64,000 nt of DNA from Tetrastigma voinierianum (GCA_016808115.1 JAEQBH010004127.1:186001-250000); one strand, 5' to 3'. Shown: positions 22,279 through 33,984, counted from the first letter of the stretch. Translations and numbers: made by a program. The notes: generated from the letters alone by a model not told the origin.

Positions 22279-22945
22279 TGATTAGTACCCAAAGAGCTAT
22301 TTTAAATTCTGTTAAATGGTTTTGAGTGCTGGCATGCTAATCATATGAATTAAGCTTGATTGACATGTGCGAGTCATAGTACCATTGATTTTGTTTGGTT
22401 GTTTTTGGTAGTTTTGCAGGTTTTGGGAACCTCAGCCATCATTCCAAGCTTGGCTTCGTGTTGGTGCCGAATCACCCCATGTTCATATGAATTCATTGAT
22501 TAACGGCTGAGATGAAGAAATAAGAGGAATTATGGAAGAGATGGAGGTACGCGGGAGGCAGCGGGATTTTCGCTATGCATTGCGAAAATTTTGCAAGGAT
22601 TGCGAAAATTTCGCAATCCCTACGAAATTTTCGCTATGCACATTTTTTCGCTATGCACATTTTTTCGCTATGATAGCGAAAATTCGCTATCATAGCGAAA
22701 GTTACTGTGCATAGTGAAAATTTGAATTTTCACTATGCCTTGTAATTTCGCTATGATAGCGATAGAGAAATTTCGCTATCATAGCGAAATTTTCGCTATG
22801 ATAACGAAATTCACTACATAGCGAAATTTGTCCCCCTGTGTTTTGGTTCCAAACTACCTCGTTTTGTATAATTCCCATTTTGTCCCTATTGTAATCATAT
22901 ATTTTAGGTATTTTTGGTATTTCACACATCTTGTATGGGTATAAG
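22279..22945 (+). repeat. 3' LTR of element B, truncated
   Basis: It starts TGATTAGTACCCAAA and aligns with 14473-15100. The palindrome cluster is expanded here (about 22560-22830), with more CGCTATGATAGCG copies than the 5' LTR. Homology ends at the TTGTATGGGTATAAG block. Confidence 0.82.
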
Positions 22946-23808
22946 AGAATTTTAAGACTCTTGTAGCTATGTTAATTTGAGGGGTTTTAGTCTATATACA
23001 AAAAGGCGAACATGCACATCATGTTTCAACAATAGGTTGAAAAACTGCCTAACCTTCTAAACTTTGCGAAACCTATCCTAGTTTCGTTGACCACCTTTAA
23101 TAGGTTAAGGACCCCCTTGAATAGAAGTCCAATGTGTCTTACAAAATAAAAGAAAAGAAAAAGAAAAAGAAAAGAAAGAAAAAGAAAAGAAGAAAAATTT
23201 GCAGCGCTTGCTTGAAACCCAGAGGCACGGTCAGGGGTATATGGCGAAAGTCTTTAAAAAGCACCGGTGCCTTACTAAACCCGGCGGTTGGGAGCCACCA
23301 ACTTAATTGAATTAGAAAGATCCTTATGACTTGGTGCCCTAAGCCTTAATTGGTTGGGAGTCATGGTGAATCCCGTTACATGGACTTTGTGAGGGTGATT
23401 CGTCGGCAGTGCCACAAAACTACAAAAAAAGTTGTGGAATAAGAGTGGGTCTGATCTATTTAAGGTTGGTTAGTGTCTAAGTGTAGGCGATGGCTTGGTT
23501 TGGGGTAAGGAGTGCGGTTTAGAAGTTTGTGTTGAATGATCAAACAAGCACTTAGGTTTTGGTGGAAGTCTACTGGTTGATTCACGAGAAGGAGGCTCTC
23601 TTGATGCACCGATTTTGTATGACATTCGATTTCTCCTCAGAATAATTATTGGGCAAGGTTTGATGATTCTCATCGAGGTTAGGCGATCTTTCATTCACAA
23701 CCTTTTGAAATACCATTTTGTAAACATCGACTTTATTATTGTTTTGTATGCTCTCTCTTTCGTTCTTTCTTTCATTGCTAAGGGACTAGCAATGTGTAGG
23801 TGGGGGTG
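22946..23808 (+). other. 3' UTR and polypurine tract of element A
   Basis: Non-coding. It has the A/G-rich run at about 23145-23205, the GGGGTATATGGCGAAAG block, two degenerate GGTTGGGAG blocks (about 23287 and 23345), and the polypurine tract AGGTGGGGGTG directly before the LTR at 23809. It is homologous in order to the 3' UTRs of B and D. Confidence 0.7.
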
Positions 23809-25161
23809 TGATTAGTGCTCAGTAACATTTGAACCTTTGTTTATTGCGGGTTTTGAGTACTTTTTGTGTACTAATCAGCATAATTAACCAATTGGCACAT
23901 TAAGGTCCCGGTTATGCTACTGATCGCATTTTATGGAAAAAATTTTAGTTTTTACAAGCTATTTATGCCAAAAATTGTTGAGTCGATCGACCTGAGAGAT
24001 TGAGTCGAGCTAGGAAATTTGCATATCGGAGCCTAGGAAAGGAAAGAAAAGCAAAAAATGGTAGAGATTGGGTTTGTCGGAGGAAAAATTTACGCAGCTG
24101 CGAAATTACATGATTGCCTTTGATCATCCTGCGAAATTTGCTTTCCCTACACGCAGCTGTTCCTGCGACACTTGCCTTGTTCATCTACTGTTGAATTCCT
24201 GCTACCCGTTTGAATTGTTGCCTTTTTGTTCCTCTTTTAATTTCTTCCTATTTTTTTCCTTGTAACAGTTAATTGCTTTTGTTGATTTTGGTAATTTTGC
24301 TTATCTTGGTGGCTACCAGCCATTTTATGCCTGTAATAACGGGAGACTTTACTTGATGAATAAACTTTAGATGAAAGGGCTCCGGCCTCTCAACCTTTTC
24401 TTCTGCTTCATTTTCTTTCCTTTTCTTGCATTTTCTCGAGCGCTTAAACACCCTTGAGGATAGCGACTCAAGGGATGGTTGGCTAGACCTCTTCATCCTT
24501 GAAGAGGAGGCAGCTAGGAGTTTGGGAGGTGGCCCGCGGTTCTCAAGTTAATGCTAGCATTTATGTTCATTTGTACTTATCTCTCGATCTAGGATTAAGC
24601 GGCTTAAATATACCTTGGTGCTTTATGTTGGCAAGCTTTTTGGGTTCAGTGGATGCTTATTGCTAGATCCACTAACATCCAGTTAGTTGTCCTCTATTAG
24701 TTACTGTAAGGTAGGTTTAAGAGGTGTGTTCTCATTGCCGGGGACCATGAATGATCAGTAAATGCTGTTTTTCAAAAGGGAAAATTTTAAGGTTTAGTTT
24801 TAAAGCGAATAAAGATGCAGTTCGGGGAAATGACTATAGGTCATCATCCCAGCGAGAAATGAACCAAGAAGCCCTCGATGATCTTTAGAACCTAAAATCG
24901 AAGCGACACTTGAGGATACCTCTTTTACATTTTTATTTCATTTTTCATTTCATTTTCGGTTTCCAGACATTCAACCCAGCTATTTTCTGAAACCTTAAAA
25001 TCAATTGAATTCCACTTAGGTTTTAATCTCAGCATAAGTCATTTATGTGAAGAAAACCCATCCATGTTCGACCACACAGACGCTATCTGTGATAGCTTTG
25101 ATACATTAGTAGGAGGAATTTAGGATATAATTCTGATTAGGATACCTGTGGCCGCGAATCG
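23809..25161 (+). repeat. 3' LTR of element A
   Basis: This 1,353-bp LTR aligns with 7737-9116 and ends CCGCGAATCG before the GGGAG duplication. It includes TTTACGCAGCTGCGAAA near 24087, an inverted CG-containing motif at the position where B and C carry CGCTAT palindromes. Confidence 0.87.
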
Positions 25162-27534
25162 GGGAGCATATGGGTTAAAGATCAATCGATCACTTGGGTA
25201 CAAGCGGATGACCAGATCATACTGACACCGATTATCAAGCATGCATAAACACTTGACGAACAAAGCGATGGGTGAGTACTTTTTGTGGTCTCTGGCGTGG
25301 CGCATAAAGTCGATTGACAAGCTCGAATGCACCCTGAATATCAAAGTCAGACACCGTATGCGCATATAAATGCAAATACCATAGTGACAACGTGCACGTG
25401 GTCCTGTTCGTACACTTTGCGGATATGGTTAGTTAATAAACCACAAACACCTGACATATATCCATGATCGAGTAGCAAAGTTCGTGTTCAAAAATGGGAA
25501 GTGAATGGAAAATGAGGGATTCATATGTTTGTTTCTTTCCACCTCCTCGAATGTGATTCACTAATCACGATCACGATTCCATGATCAAGCTCGCCTAACC
25601 CCAAGTGTCCCAACTCCAGAGCGAGTCCCCTCTAATTCAGAACAGGCTTGGCTTTTCAGACCCGAAGCCTTGACACAAATGCATTAGTAGAAATGGTCTT
25701 GAGCTTGAGGTTGGGCTTGAAAAGTGCTAAAATAGAGTTTGCCCGCCAGCATCTGCCTGACCGAGTTAAGACAGTTCTCAAGCAGTCCGGCCGGTTGAGA
25801 CAAATTCTCAAATTTCACCAAAATATTATTTAATGAATAATGAATCTAAAAAAACAAACGATGCATGATTATGAGCAGGATAGTGAGGCAGAGCTAAAAG
25901 CGACGAGATGCCACTAGCGCAATCTACGGAAAAACCTAATAAATGGCGATCTAGTTCCCCGATCACGTACGTAGGTTGATAAAGATCTAAATTTCTATTA
26001 GAACATTCCTTATAGAGTAAGGAACGAAAAAACGTGGTGTACGATTCGGGCTAGGATGGTGAGAGCCGAATCAAGCAAGGTAAAGTGCCTAGCGTTCCTG
26101 ACGAGACTTAATGAGGCAAACATCTAGTTCCCAGTTGGTTGGGCAGGTTGACAACAGTTCTCAAAATTTCTCATAACATTTCTTAAAGAGTTAGGAATCC
26201 AACAAAACAAACGGTGTACAATTCCAACTCCAAATAAGTGAGAATTGACCCAAACAATGCCTAATTCCCTAACTGCTGTTCCTGAAAACATAACCTAATG
26301 AACCGGCTGATCCGGTTGAGAACAGTTATCAAAATTTGTCAGAACATTCCTTACAGATTATGGAATCCAAAAAAACAAACGGTGTATAATTCCAACTCCG
26401 AATGAGTGAGAACTGACCAAAACAATTCCTAGTGCCACAAGAAACTAGGAACACGCGAACATGACGAAACAATGAAAAGAAATGGGAGAAACGCATAGCG
26501 TTCATACTGTAGGATTCACGGCTACTCCCCCTTTGTGCTTCCTTCTTACGCCTCAAAACACGGTATCCGCTCCACTCGAGATTTAGGAATCCCTTGAAAT
26601 GAGAGACTACTCCCTTTGGTCTGAAGAATCCCCCTTCCTTTTCTTTTTCCTCTTTTTTCTCCTCCTCCCACTTTTTTTTTCTCTCCTCTCTCCCCTTCCT
26701 CTTCACGTTTTTTTTTCTTGTCTTTCTCCTTCATAAACATTTGAGCCTACTCCATTTTGCACACCTTCAGTCCCGGGAACTCCCCCAATCAATCTCGGAC
26801 TTCCCCAACTCCATAAACACTTCTCTATTCACGAGGTCAAAAGCTGGCCACATTTATCCCTTTGCTTAACCACCAAGAATCCAAATGGACTCAAGGTGGG
26901 TTGCAAGCAACCCATAAAATAGCCCATAACTGGGCCCAAACTATGCCTAGGACTGATCTAGATCTTATTGGCCCAAACCAATTAGGATTTGGGCTCCAAA
27001 ATCACTAAAATTAGTGCTCCATGCAAGCTATCACAATGATCCGGCTAAACCGGAGTTCCAGCCAGTCGGCGGAATTAAAAAAAAGTGAAAATTTGACGAG
27101 AATGTTTTGAAGACTAAGGAATCCAAAAAATAAACGGTCATAGATTTTGAAATGCGGATGAGGGAGATATGACCAAAACAAGCTTGGGTGCTCCGAATTT
27201 GAACATGCTCGAATAATGAACTTCAACTGAAATCCGTTGAACTGGCTGAGCCGGTTCCCAACCAGTCGATCTGGTTGATAAAAAAAATTATCAAATTTTA
27301 TCATAGAATTCTTCAATGGGTAGGGAATCCAACAAAAGAAACGGTGCATGATTTCGAGTTTGGATGAAGGAGATATGATCGAAACAAGCTCAAGTGCTCC
27401 GAATTCGACATACTCCAATAAACTCCGATTGAGTTAAAACCTCGAAGAATTGCCTTCTGTGAACGATGCGATAGCTAAAAAAAGAAGCCACGATGACACT
27501 CAGTGAACTACATACGTACTCAATGGACTATGCA
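25162..27534 (-). repeat. Tat-type LTR, right fragment, with about 180-bp internal tandem units
   Basis: It begins with the duplicated GGGAG, then CATATGGGTTAAAGATCAA, continuing the target sequence seen whole at 55696. The part 25770-26460 holds about four copies, and 27030-27420 two copies, of a unit of roughly 170-190 bp. The unit contains CGGTTGAGA, a GGAATCCAAAAAAACAAACGG-like block and CCAACTCCGAATGAGTGAGAAC. With 7437-7736 it forms one LTR, probably the 3' LTR of the minus-strand Tat element H. No coding content. A C/T-rich run lies at 26620-26730. Confidence 0.72.
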
Positions 27535-29470
27535 TGACACCCCCGAATCCAGGGACATCCAGTTGACCCGCCGTCGACTGCGAAACACGTGTCTCATATC
27601 ATGAGACCAGTACATGAGTAAAAATGGCCACATTGCTTTGCAGCATCATACTCTTAAAGAAAATATATCCAACTATATTACAATAGTTTCAAGAGTTGTT
27701 ACATCACTCTTAATACAAACATGTTCAATTTTAATATTTCATACATGTTTTACAAAAGCAGTAATCAAAAGCCACGTGTCGGCTTTCTTCTTAAAGTGGC
27801 CTCTAATGAGCGTCGTCTTCCCAGAACACTCCACCATGCACAGAAATAATTTTACCTCGACGGGGTGAAGCGATGCCAGTGAGTTATAAAGATTCCCCTA
27901 CATAGGTTACTCCGCTAAGTGCACATGTAATGGCAACGAAACATTAATGAAATTCATGATTCTACTTGAATATCTACATGCCCAATCTCATGTCTCGAGT
28001 CCTCACCGACTCCCTCACACATGTTTATGCCATGTATGAAAATCGTTTCCAAACAAAAATATTTGTTTTAATTGTGGGAAACCCTCCGATATAAATACGT
28101 TGGACAATCCTCTGAGGTGAATTTGTTGGGTAACTCTCCAAAACAATTCATGGGCCCCTCCGACGTTAATTGTTGGACAATTTTCCCAACAGAATTCTTT
28201 GGACAACTTTCTGATAAAATTATTATTTTAATAATTTTACAAAAGACACTTCATTGTTTAGACTGACCCTCAGATTTTATTTGTCATGCACTCACACTAT
28301 TCTAGGGTGCCCCGGTGCATATGAAATGCATTATGCCAATTCATATATCCAATTCCAATGGCTCACACACAATTATATTTCATATAATTCAAACATCATG
28401 TTAACACATTTAATTACATGCATTAACAATTCTTTTTCGCACATACTCCTAGCCATTCATCTTAAGCAATATTATGCATACAACACACATGGACAATTTC
28501 AGTCCAACCGTCAACCTGGACTTTTTTAACAGTCCCCCAGCTGTACGACCAGGTTGTCCGTGGGCCGACCCCCCTCATCGACATTGGTTCCACTTAACGG
28601 GCAGAAATCAATATTCATTTACGCTCATAGCACCAAAACCACAATTTACATATTTATTACCGAATATTAAGCAATAACTTACCGATATAACACACATATA
28701 AGGCACCTGAGGACCATTTCGGTCGAGATCGATCCGAGATTATCCAAAATGGGTCGAAATTTCCGACGTCGGAGTCCCGATTTTGGGAGTAAACTGCTGT
28801 TCCCTCACGACCTCATATCATCCAAACCATTTTAATGGCTCTTAAACCGAAAATAAACCAAGTAGGAGAAGACCCCTACCTTCCGGAGTTGTCGAAACTC
28901 CACAAAATCGGTGTCCACGCGTAACCCTTGCAGCGTAAACCAACTTCTCCTCTTGCTTCGATTAGAATCGACAGTCCGAACGCCGAGAAATCTAGAGAGA
29001 AGTTGGACTCTCTCTCTAAAATCTATTTTTTTTTCTTTTTCCCTCTCTTTTTCCTTCTACCAAATCTGGTTGGGAGAGCTTGGGTCAAGAGGACTTGTCC
29101 TCCTATGCCACATGTCAAGCCATCATTGGTTGTCTTGGATTCCTTATCCACTTATCCCTCTACTTTGAGATTTTCTTTCCAATGGCATCATTCCATGTAT
29201 CCACCCATGGCCCACACTTGAGCTCATGTTTGACTAATTCTGCACCTGACATGTGGCACATTGTGAGCCACTTACCTTATGCCAAGTGTCCCGCACCCCT
29301 CTCGGTGCCTCGAAAAATGTGAAATTTTGACTTTCTCGGAATTCGACGAAATTCGAAGTGGTTGCTAGATTTTACGAGGCGATTCAAGCGGTGGTCAGTT
29401 TAGGTCATCGAGATCTGAAATTTACACCTTTTGGCCGCTTTTTCAAAAATTTGGATTTTAGGTTTCTGGC
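27535..29470 (+). repeat. Family-S LTR copy 1, apparently solo
   Basis: It is homologous, in the same order, to 38875-41538 (plus) and 33979-32220 (minus). Shared landmarks are the TGTCTCATATCATGAGAC block near the start, ATGCACTCACAC then TATGAAATGCATTATGCC in the middle, and CGGTGCCTCGAAAAATGTGAAATT near the end. No internal region follows. The ends are approximate, with possible flanks ATGCA and ATACA (four of five matching). It contains a private 26-bp minisatellite at about 28072-28225. Confidence 0.72.
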
Positions 29471-29777
29471 ATACAGACCTTCGAGGCTCGGAGACCCGGC
29501 TAAGCTTTAAAAGGGCCACCCCAATGGTGCTATATGAGAGCGATGGGTGAGTATGTGACACCCATAGGATAAATGCAAGTGTTGAGGGACAAAATTGAGA
29601 GTGCAAATATGCCTCTTTAGTAGAGTGAATGAGCAGGTGAATCGTGGGTCTGAGAAGTACAAGTGATGCGAGTGGAAATGAACTACACAGTGAAACCGGA
29701 TGACCCGACAATTTTATCCTTACCCGATATCGGCTAAACGGGCGAAAGGTCGCCACGTTGAAGGACTAAAGAGAAAC
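29471..29777 (-). other. Unassigned stretch between family-S LTR copy 1 and the minisatellites
   Basis: About 300 bp with no recognisable coding motif. By position it belongs to the 3' UTR of element H. Confidence 0.4.
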
Positions 29778-30310
29778 CCCGAGCACGATGCAGGAAGATG
29801 AGTGATCGACCTGATGCGATGAAGATGGGAGAAAGTCGGATAGCGATGTCGAAAAAGATTGCTCACGATACTTTCGAGCAAAATGCAGGGAAGATGAGGA
29901 AAATTCGGACACGATGCCGGAAAAGATAATTAAAGCCAAGCTCGATGCCGGAAAAGATAAGCGATGCTTGGACACAATGCCGAGGAAGATGAGGAAAATC
30001 CTAAAATGATGTCGGAATAGATAAGCGGAAGCCGGACGCAATGCCAAAAAAGATAAGCGATGCTTGAACATGATGTCGAGGAAGATGAGTAAAATCTGGA
30101 CACGATGTCAGAAAAGATAATGAAAGTTGGGCTCAATCCCGGAAAAGATAAGCGATGCTTGGACACGATGCTGAGGAAGATGAGGAAAATCCGGACACGA
30201 TGTTGAAAACGATAATGAAAGCCGGACGCGATGTCGAAAAGGATTAGGAAAATCGGACCACGATCTTGAGAAAACATAATAAAATGCGGGCACGATCTTA
30301 GGGCTGAAAC
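29778..30310. repeat. Minisatellite type I, about 32-bp unit with a three-unit higher-order period
   Basis: The units follow GGACACGATGTCGAGGAAGAT plus a variable tail. Three tails alternate: GAGGAAAATCC, AATGAAAGCC and AAGCGATGCT. The ordered trio of about 95 bp recurs three to four times between about 29890 and 30240. It lies in the 3' UTR of H. It is open on both strands because the unit lacks stops, so the long frames here are not genes. Confidence 0.88.
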
Positions 30311-31385
30311 AAAAATAAAGGGATTGAATCAGGGCATGATGCCGGGAACTCGAAACAAAGGAAGGGATCGAATACGGGCGATCTTGGTGAAGATAGGAGG
30401 AGAAAGCGGACAGCGATCTTTGGAAAAGATAAGTGATGTTCGGACACGATCTGCGAGGAGAAGGAATGAGATAAAATCTGGACATGATCATAGAAAGATA
30501 GTGAAATCGAGGGCCGTCTTTGGAGGGCAGAAACAAAAAAGAAGGGATCGAATCGAGGGCGCGTCTTTGGAGAACTTGAAATAAAAGAGGATCGAATGGT
30601 AGCGTCTTTAGAGGGCAGAATAAAAACAAAGGGATCGAATCCAGCGTCATGCGGGGAACTACAAAAGCAAAATGAAGGTCGAATCACGGGCCAGATGCGG
30701 GGAGAACCAGAGACAAAGCGAAGGGATGGGAATCAGGAATGCGATCTTGGGAACCTAAAACAAAACAAAGGGATCGAATTCGGGCGCGATGCCGGAGACC
30801 CTGAAACAAAACGAAGGGATCGAATCCGAGCACGATGTCGGAGAACCCAAAACAAAATGAAGGGGTCGAATCTGAGCGTGATGCCAAAGAACTTGAATCA
30901 AAACAAAGGGATTGAATCTAGGCGCGATACCCGAGAACCTGAAACAAAACGAAGATGGAATCCGGGTGCGATGTCGGAGAACCCGAAACAAAAGGAAGAG
31001 ATCGAATCTAGGCGTAATCTTCAGAGGCAGGGTCGAAACAAAGGGATCGAGGTCGGAGCAAAGTAGAAAGAACCGGGAAACAAAATGGGGAGCAGTCTGG
31101 GCGCGATCTTGGGAGAGACCTGAACAAAGCGAGAGGGATCGAGATCAGGCGCGATCTGAGGAGGAGACCCTGAGGAAACAAAACAAAGGGGATCGAGATC
31201 CGGGCGCTGGGAGTTCGGGAGAGCCAGGAAAAGCCGAGAGGATCGGATTCGGGGTGATCTTTGGAGACCCGAGAAAAAAAGGAAGAGATCGAATCTGGGC
31301 GTGATGCCGGAGAACCTGAAACAAAATGAAGGGATCGAATCTAGGCGTAATGCCGAAGGGCACAGATGAAACAAAGGGATTGAAG
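30311..31385. repeat. Minisatellite type II, about 46-bp unit
   Basis: Roughly 20 diverged copies of a unit with GGGATCGAATC, CGGGCGCGATGCCGGAGAA and CCTGAAACAAAACGAA. It abuts type I and shares the core CGATGCCGGA, so the two arrays look like descendants of one motif. Purine-rich on the plus strand. Confidence 0.88.
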
Positions 31386-32219
31386 ACGTGTCTAAAGGCG
31401 CGAAAGAAGGGCTATGCCCGGTCTGAGCATCGATACCATGTCGAAACCCATCCTTTGCCGCGTAAAGTCGAAGTCAAAGCTTGAAATACAATACGAACGT
31501 TTAATTCACCGGAAAAGCCCTCCTCACTAATCCATAACATCAGTATCCACCAGTGGCCCGATAGAGGGTATGCTTACGTATGTACATACCAAAAAGATTG
31601 AAACATATCTCGATGAAAACCACATGAAAGTGATCGGTCCGTGACGAACATGGCCCGATGAATGGGGAGATGCCTTAGTATGCATATCCTCTTTGGGTGA
31701 TGAATCTGAGTGAATCGATCGTACGATTAGCTCTCAAAGTGCTACATTGTATGAAGAAACCAAGTTGAATCACGGGACTTACCGAGCTACGATGCCCAAG
31801 CGTCTTTAGGAGAAACAAAGCACTTTGTGTACATGTGTAGAGCGAATCCGGCATGAAAGGATGGGGGTATGCCACTAGTGTGAGCGTGTGAAAAAACATC
31901 AAGCTAAAGGCGCCATCAACCAGTCCTAACTCTTGTATCATTTTGTATCGATCCATGGACTTGAGGCGAAGCGACTAAATAAAGAAGGCAATACTGTGAC
32001 CCTCGATATTCCCCGAAACGAGACTGTCGACATTAAAATTGCTCGATTACTATCTGAAACCTATCCATATAAAATGCATCGAAGCAAACATGAGATCTCA
32101 TGGCCTCAGGGTGGTTTTACGACTCGGACCGTAATGTAGGCCAGGGGTGAAAGGTCAATGAAATGATGGGAAACAAAGGCCCAAATACCTAATAGATAAT
32201 GCCAAACCCCTGTGTGCGC
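31386..32219 (-). other. 3' UTR of element H, part 2
   Basis: No coding motif recognised. It is continuous with 33985-35025 once the minus-strand family-S LTR is removed. Confidence 0.45.
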
Positions 32220-33979
32220 TGTGAAACCTCGAGAAAATCAAATTTTTCTGAAAAATGGCAAAATGTTAATTTCGGTCAAAATCCGGAAATTTTCTAGATC
32301 TCGGATGACGAAACGGACTAAAACGTGGGAATTTTTCTTGCAAAATTTAGCTACCAATAATTTTTAATTAAAGACGGTCGAGATTTACCGTTTCGAGGCA
32401 ACAGCGTTGTCTTGGACACTTGGCACCGCTTTGGTGGCTCCACGGTGTGCCACGTGTTGGAATGCGGTCCCGGTCGACTTAATTTCCAGTGTGGGCCTAT
32501 GTGGACACATGGCATGATGCCATTGGAGGAAAATCAAATGGTTGGTGGACTAAGTGGATAAGAAATCCAAGGAGCCAATTAGAACATGACATGTGGCAAT
32601 GAGAGGAGACGAGAAGACAACTTTATCTTCTCCATTTGGTGGTGTTATGCGTCACCGGTGGAGGAGGGTTTTTCAAATTCTAGAGAGGGCTCGACTTCTC
32701 TCTAGAATTCCGGTGTTTGGACGATCAGGATCACGTCGGCCCATGAAGTTGATTGCACGGTGAAATTGCGACAGGCGCAGGGTTTGGGGAGTTCGACAAC
32801 TCGAGGAATTAGGGGTTTCTCCCTCGCGATTTAATCACTTTTAAGTGTTTTGTTAATGGTTTGGTTGGTTTAGAGGCCGTGAGTAGGGCAGATCGGGTAA
32901 ACTTGGGACCAAATTGTTGGAATATTTTGAACCCGTTTTGGACAGTTTAGGGGCTGTTTTGGGTGGTTGTGTGATAATTTATGCAATAAATTATGGTTTA
33001 GGTGTTTTTGGGCCGGAAATGGCCATAGATTTCGGTTCCACAAAGTGGAGCCCAGGTGTATTGAGTTAGTGCCACGGACAGCCCAGCTCATTTAGAGTTG
33101 GTAAAAACAGTCCGGTTTGTAGTTGGGTTGGAAATGGTTCATGTGTGTTGTAAGCAAAATAATATTGCTTGGGAATTGTATGAGAAAATAATATGTTAAT
33201 GTAATTAAATGTATTAACGTGATGTGGAATTATATAAAAATATAATTGTGCTGTAAGCCATTGGAAATGGTGTAATTAGCTAGTGAGCTAATTTTAATAT
33301 TATTGATGTGAATTAATAACATGTGGCATGTATGTAAATTTTGTTAATATATGTGTAAATGAGTTTCATATTGATATGGCATGTGGTTTGGAAATGGCAT
33401 AATGCATTTCATATGCAGGGCAACCTAGAAAATTAGGTGTGAGTGCATGGCATAGAAGAAATAGAAAAGATGTTTTTCTCGCATTGAAAACTAGGCATCG
33501 TGAAGTCGGTGAGGACTCGAGACCACGGGTGGAGTATGTAGACATTCGAGTAGGATCATGTATTTGCTTGAATGCATTTATGTTGAATCATTTCATAATG
33601 CGGCTTAGGTGGGAGTAACCATGTAGGATAATTGACCTCTTGGGCATTACTCACCACATCGAGGATCATTATTTGATCACGAGGAATTTGTTGTGAGGCA
33701 GGAGCGCTCATTAGTAGATTTTAAGCGAAGCGGATTATGGCTTTGGTATTTATTTTGTATAACAAGTATTAGAATTTTAAATTTTAATATATGTTTGTAT
33801 TAAGAGTAATGTATTAACTCTTAAACTATGGTAATATAAGTTGATGTGTTTTTTATGAGTATGATGTATAGGCCAAGGTGGCCATTTTTACTCATGTATG
33901 GGTCTCAAGATATGAGATACACAGGTATTCCGCGGGTTGACGGGTTGTCAACGAGACCCCTGTGAAATGGGGCGTCACA
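32220..33979 (-). repeat. Family-S LTR copy 2, solo, with decayed target duplication
   Basis: On the minus strand it starts TGTGACGCCCCATTTCACAG and ends GAGGTTTCACA, so both ends are well defined (1,760 bp). The flanks are TGCGC (32215-32219) and TGCAC (33980-33984), differing by one G-to-A change at a CpG, as expected from cytosine deamination. No internal region and no polypurine tract adjoin it, so it is a solo LTR rather than the 3' LTR of H. Confidence 0.82.
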
Positions 33980-33984
33980 TGCAC

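Larger units (their letters stand above)
14473..22945 (+). mobile_element. Athila-like element B, pol-deleted
   Basis: The 5' LTR (14473-15951), primer site, gag, protease, hairpin, GC-rich third ORF, 3' UTR, polypurine tract and a truncated 3' LTR (22279-22945) follow in order. After the protease the sequence passes directly to the post-pol region: no RT, RNase H or integrase motif is present in about 4 kb. The 3' LTR stops at TTGTATGGGTATAAG and continues as the 3' UTR of A, so roughly the last 850 bp of the LTR is deleted. B could move only with enzymes from a relative. Confidence 0.82.
7737..25161 (+). mobile_element. Athila-like element A, non-autonomous, containing nested C and B
   Basis: Paired LTRs (7737-9116 and 23809-25161) both begin TGATTAGTGCT and end near CGAATC. 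The element is flanked by GGGAG at 7732-7736 and 25162-25166, a 5-bp target duplication. The internal region has an Athila primer site, an internally deleted gag remnant, an env-position ORF fragment, a 3' UTR and a polypurine tract. No pol motif was found. Two further elements are inserted inside it: C (minus) and B (plus). The uninterrupted target sequence in the related Tat LTR at 55696-55710 confirms the insertion. A's own sequence is about 6 kb of the 17.4 kb span. Confidence 0.88.

Noticed and set aside
26329..26740. Basic Glu/Lys/Gly-rich frames of 64 and 125 codons
   Set aside because: They read a C/T-rich run in the Tat LTR, have no recognisable motif, and are absent from the second LTR copy.
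30108..31374. Several 70-180-codon open frames on both strands across 30.1-31.4 kb
   Set aside because: They are readings of the two minisatellites, whose units lack stops in several frames; the translations are periodic and match no protein.
29778..31385. Regularly spaced repeats that could suggest a CRISPR array
   Set aside because: The repeats are tandem without unique spacers, and the context is a plant retroelement.
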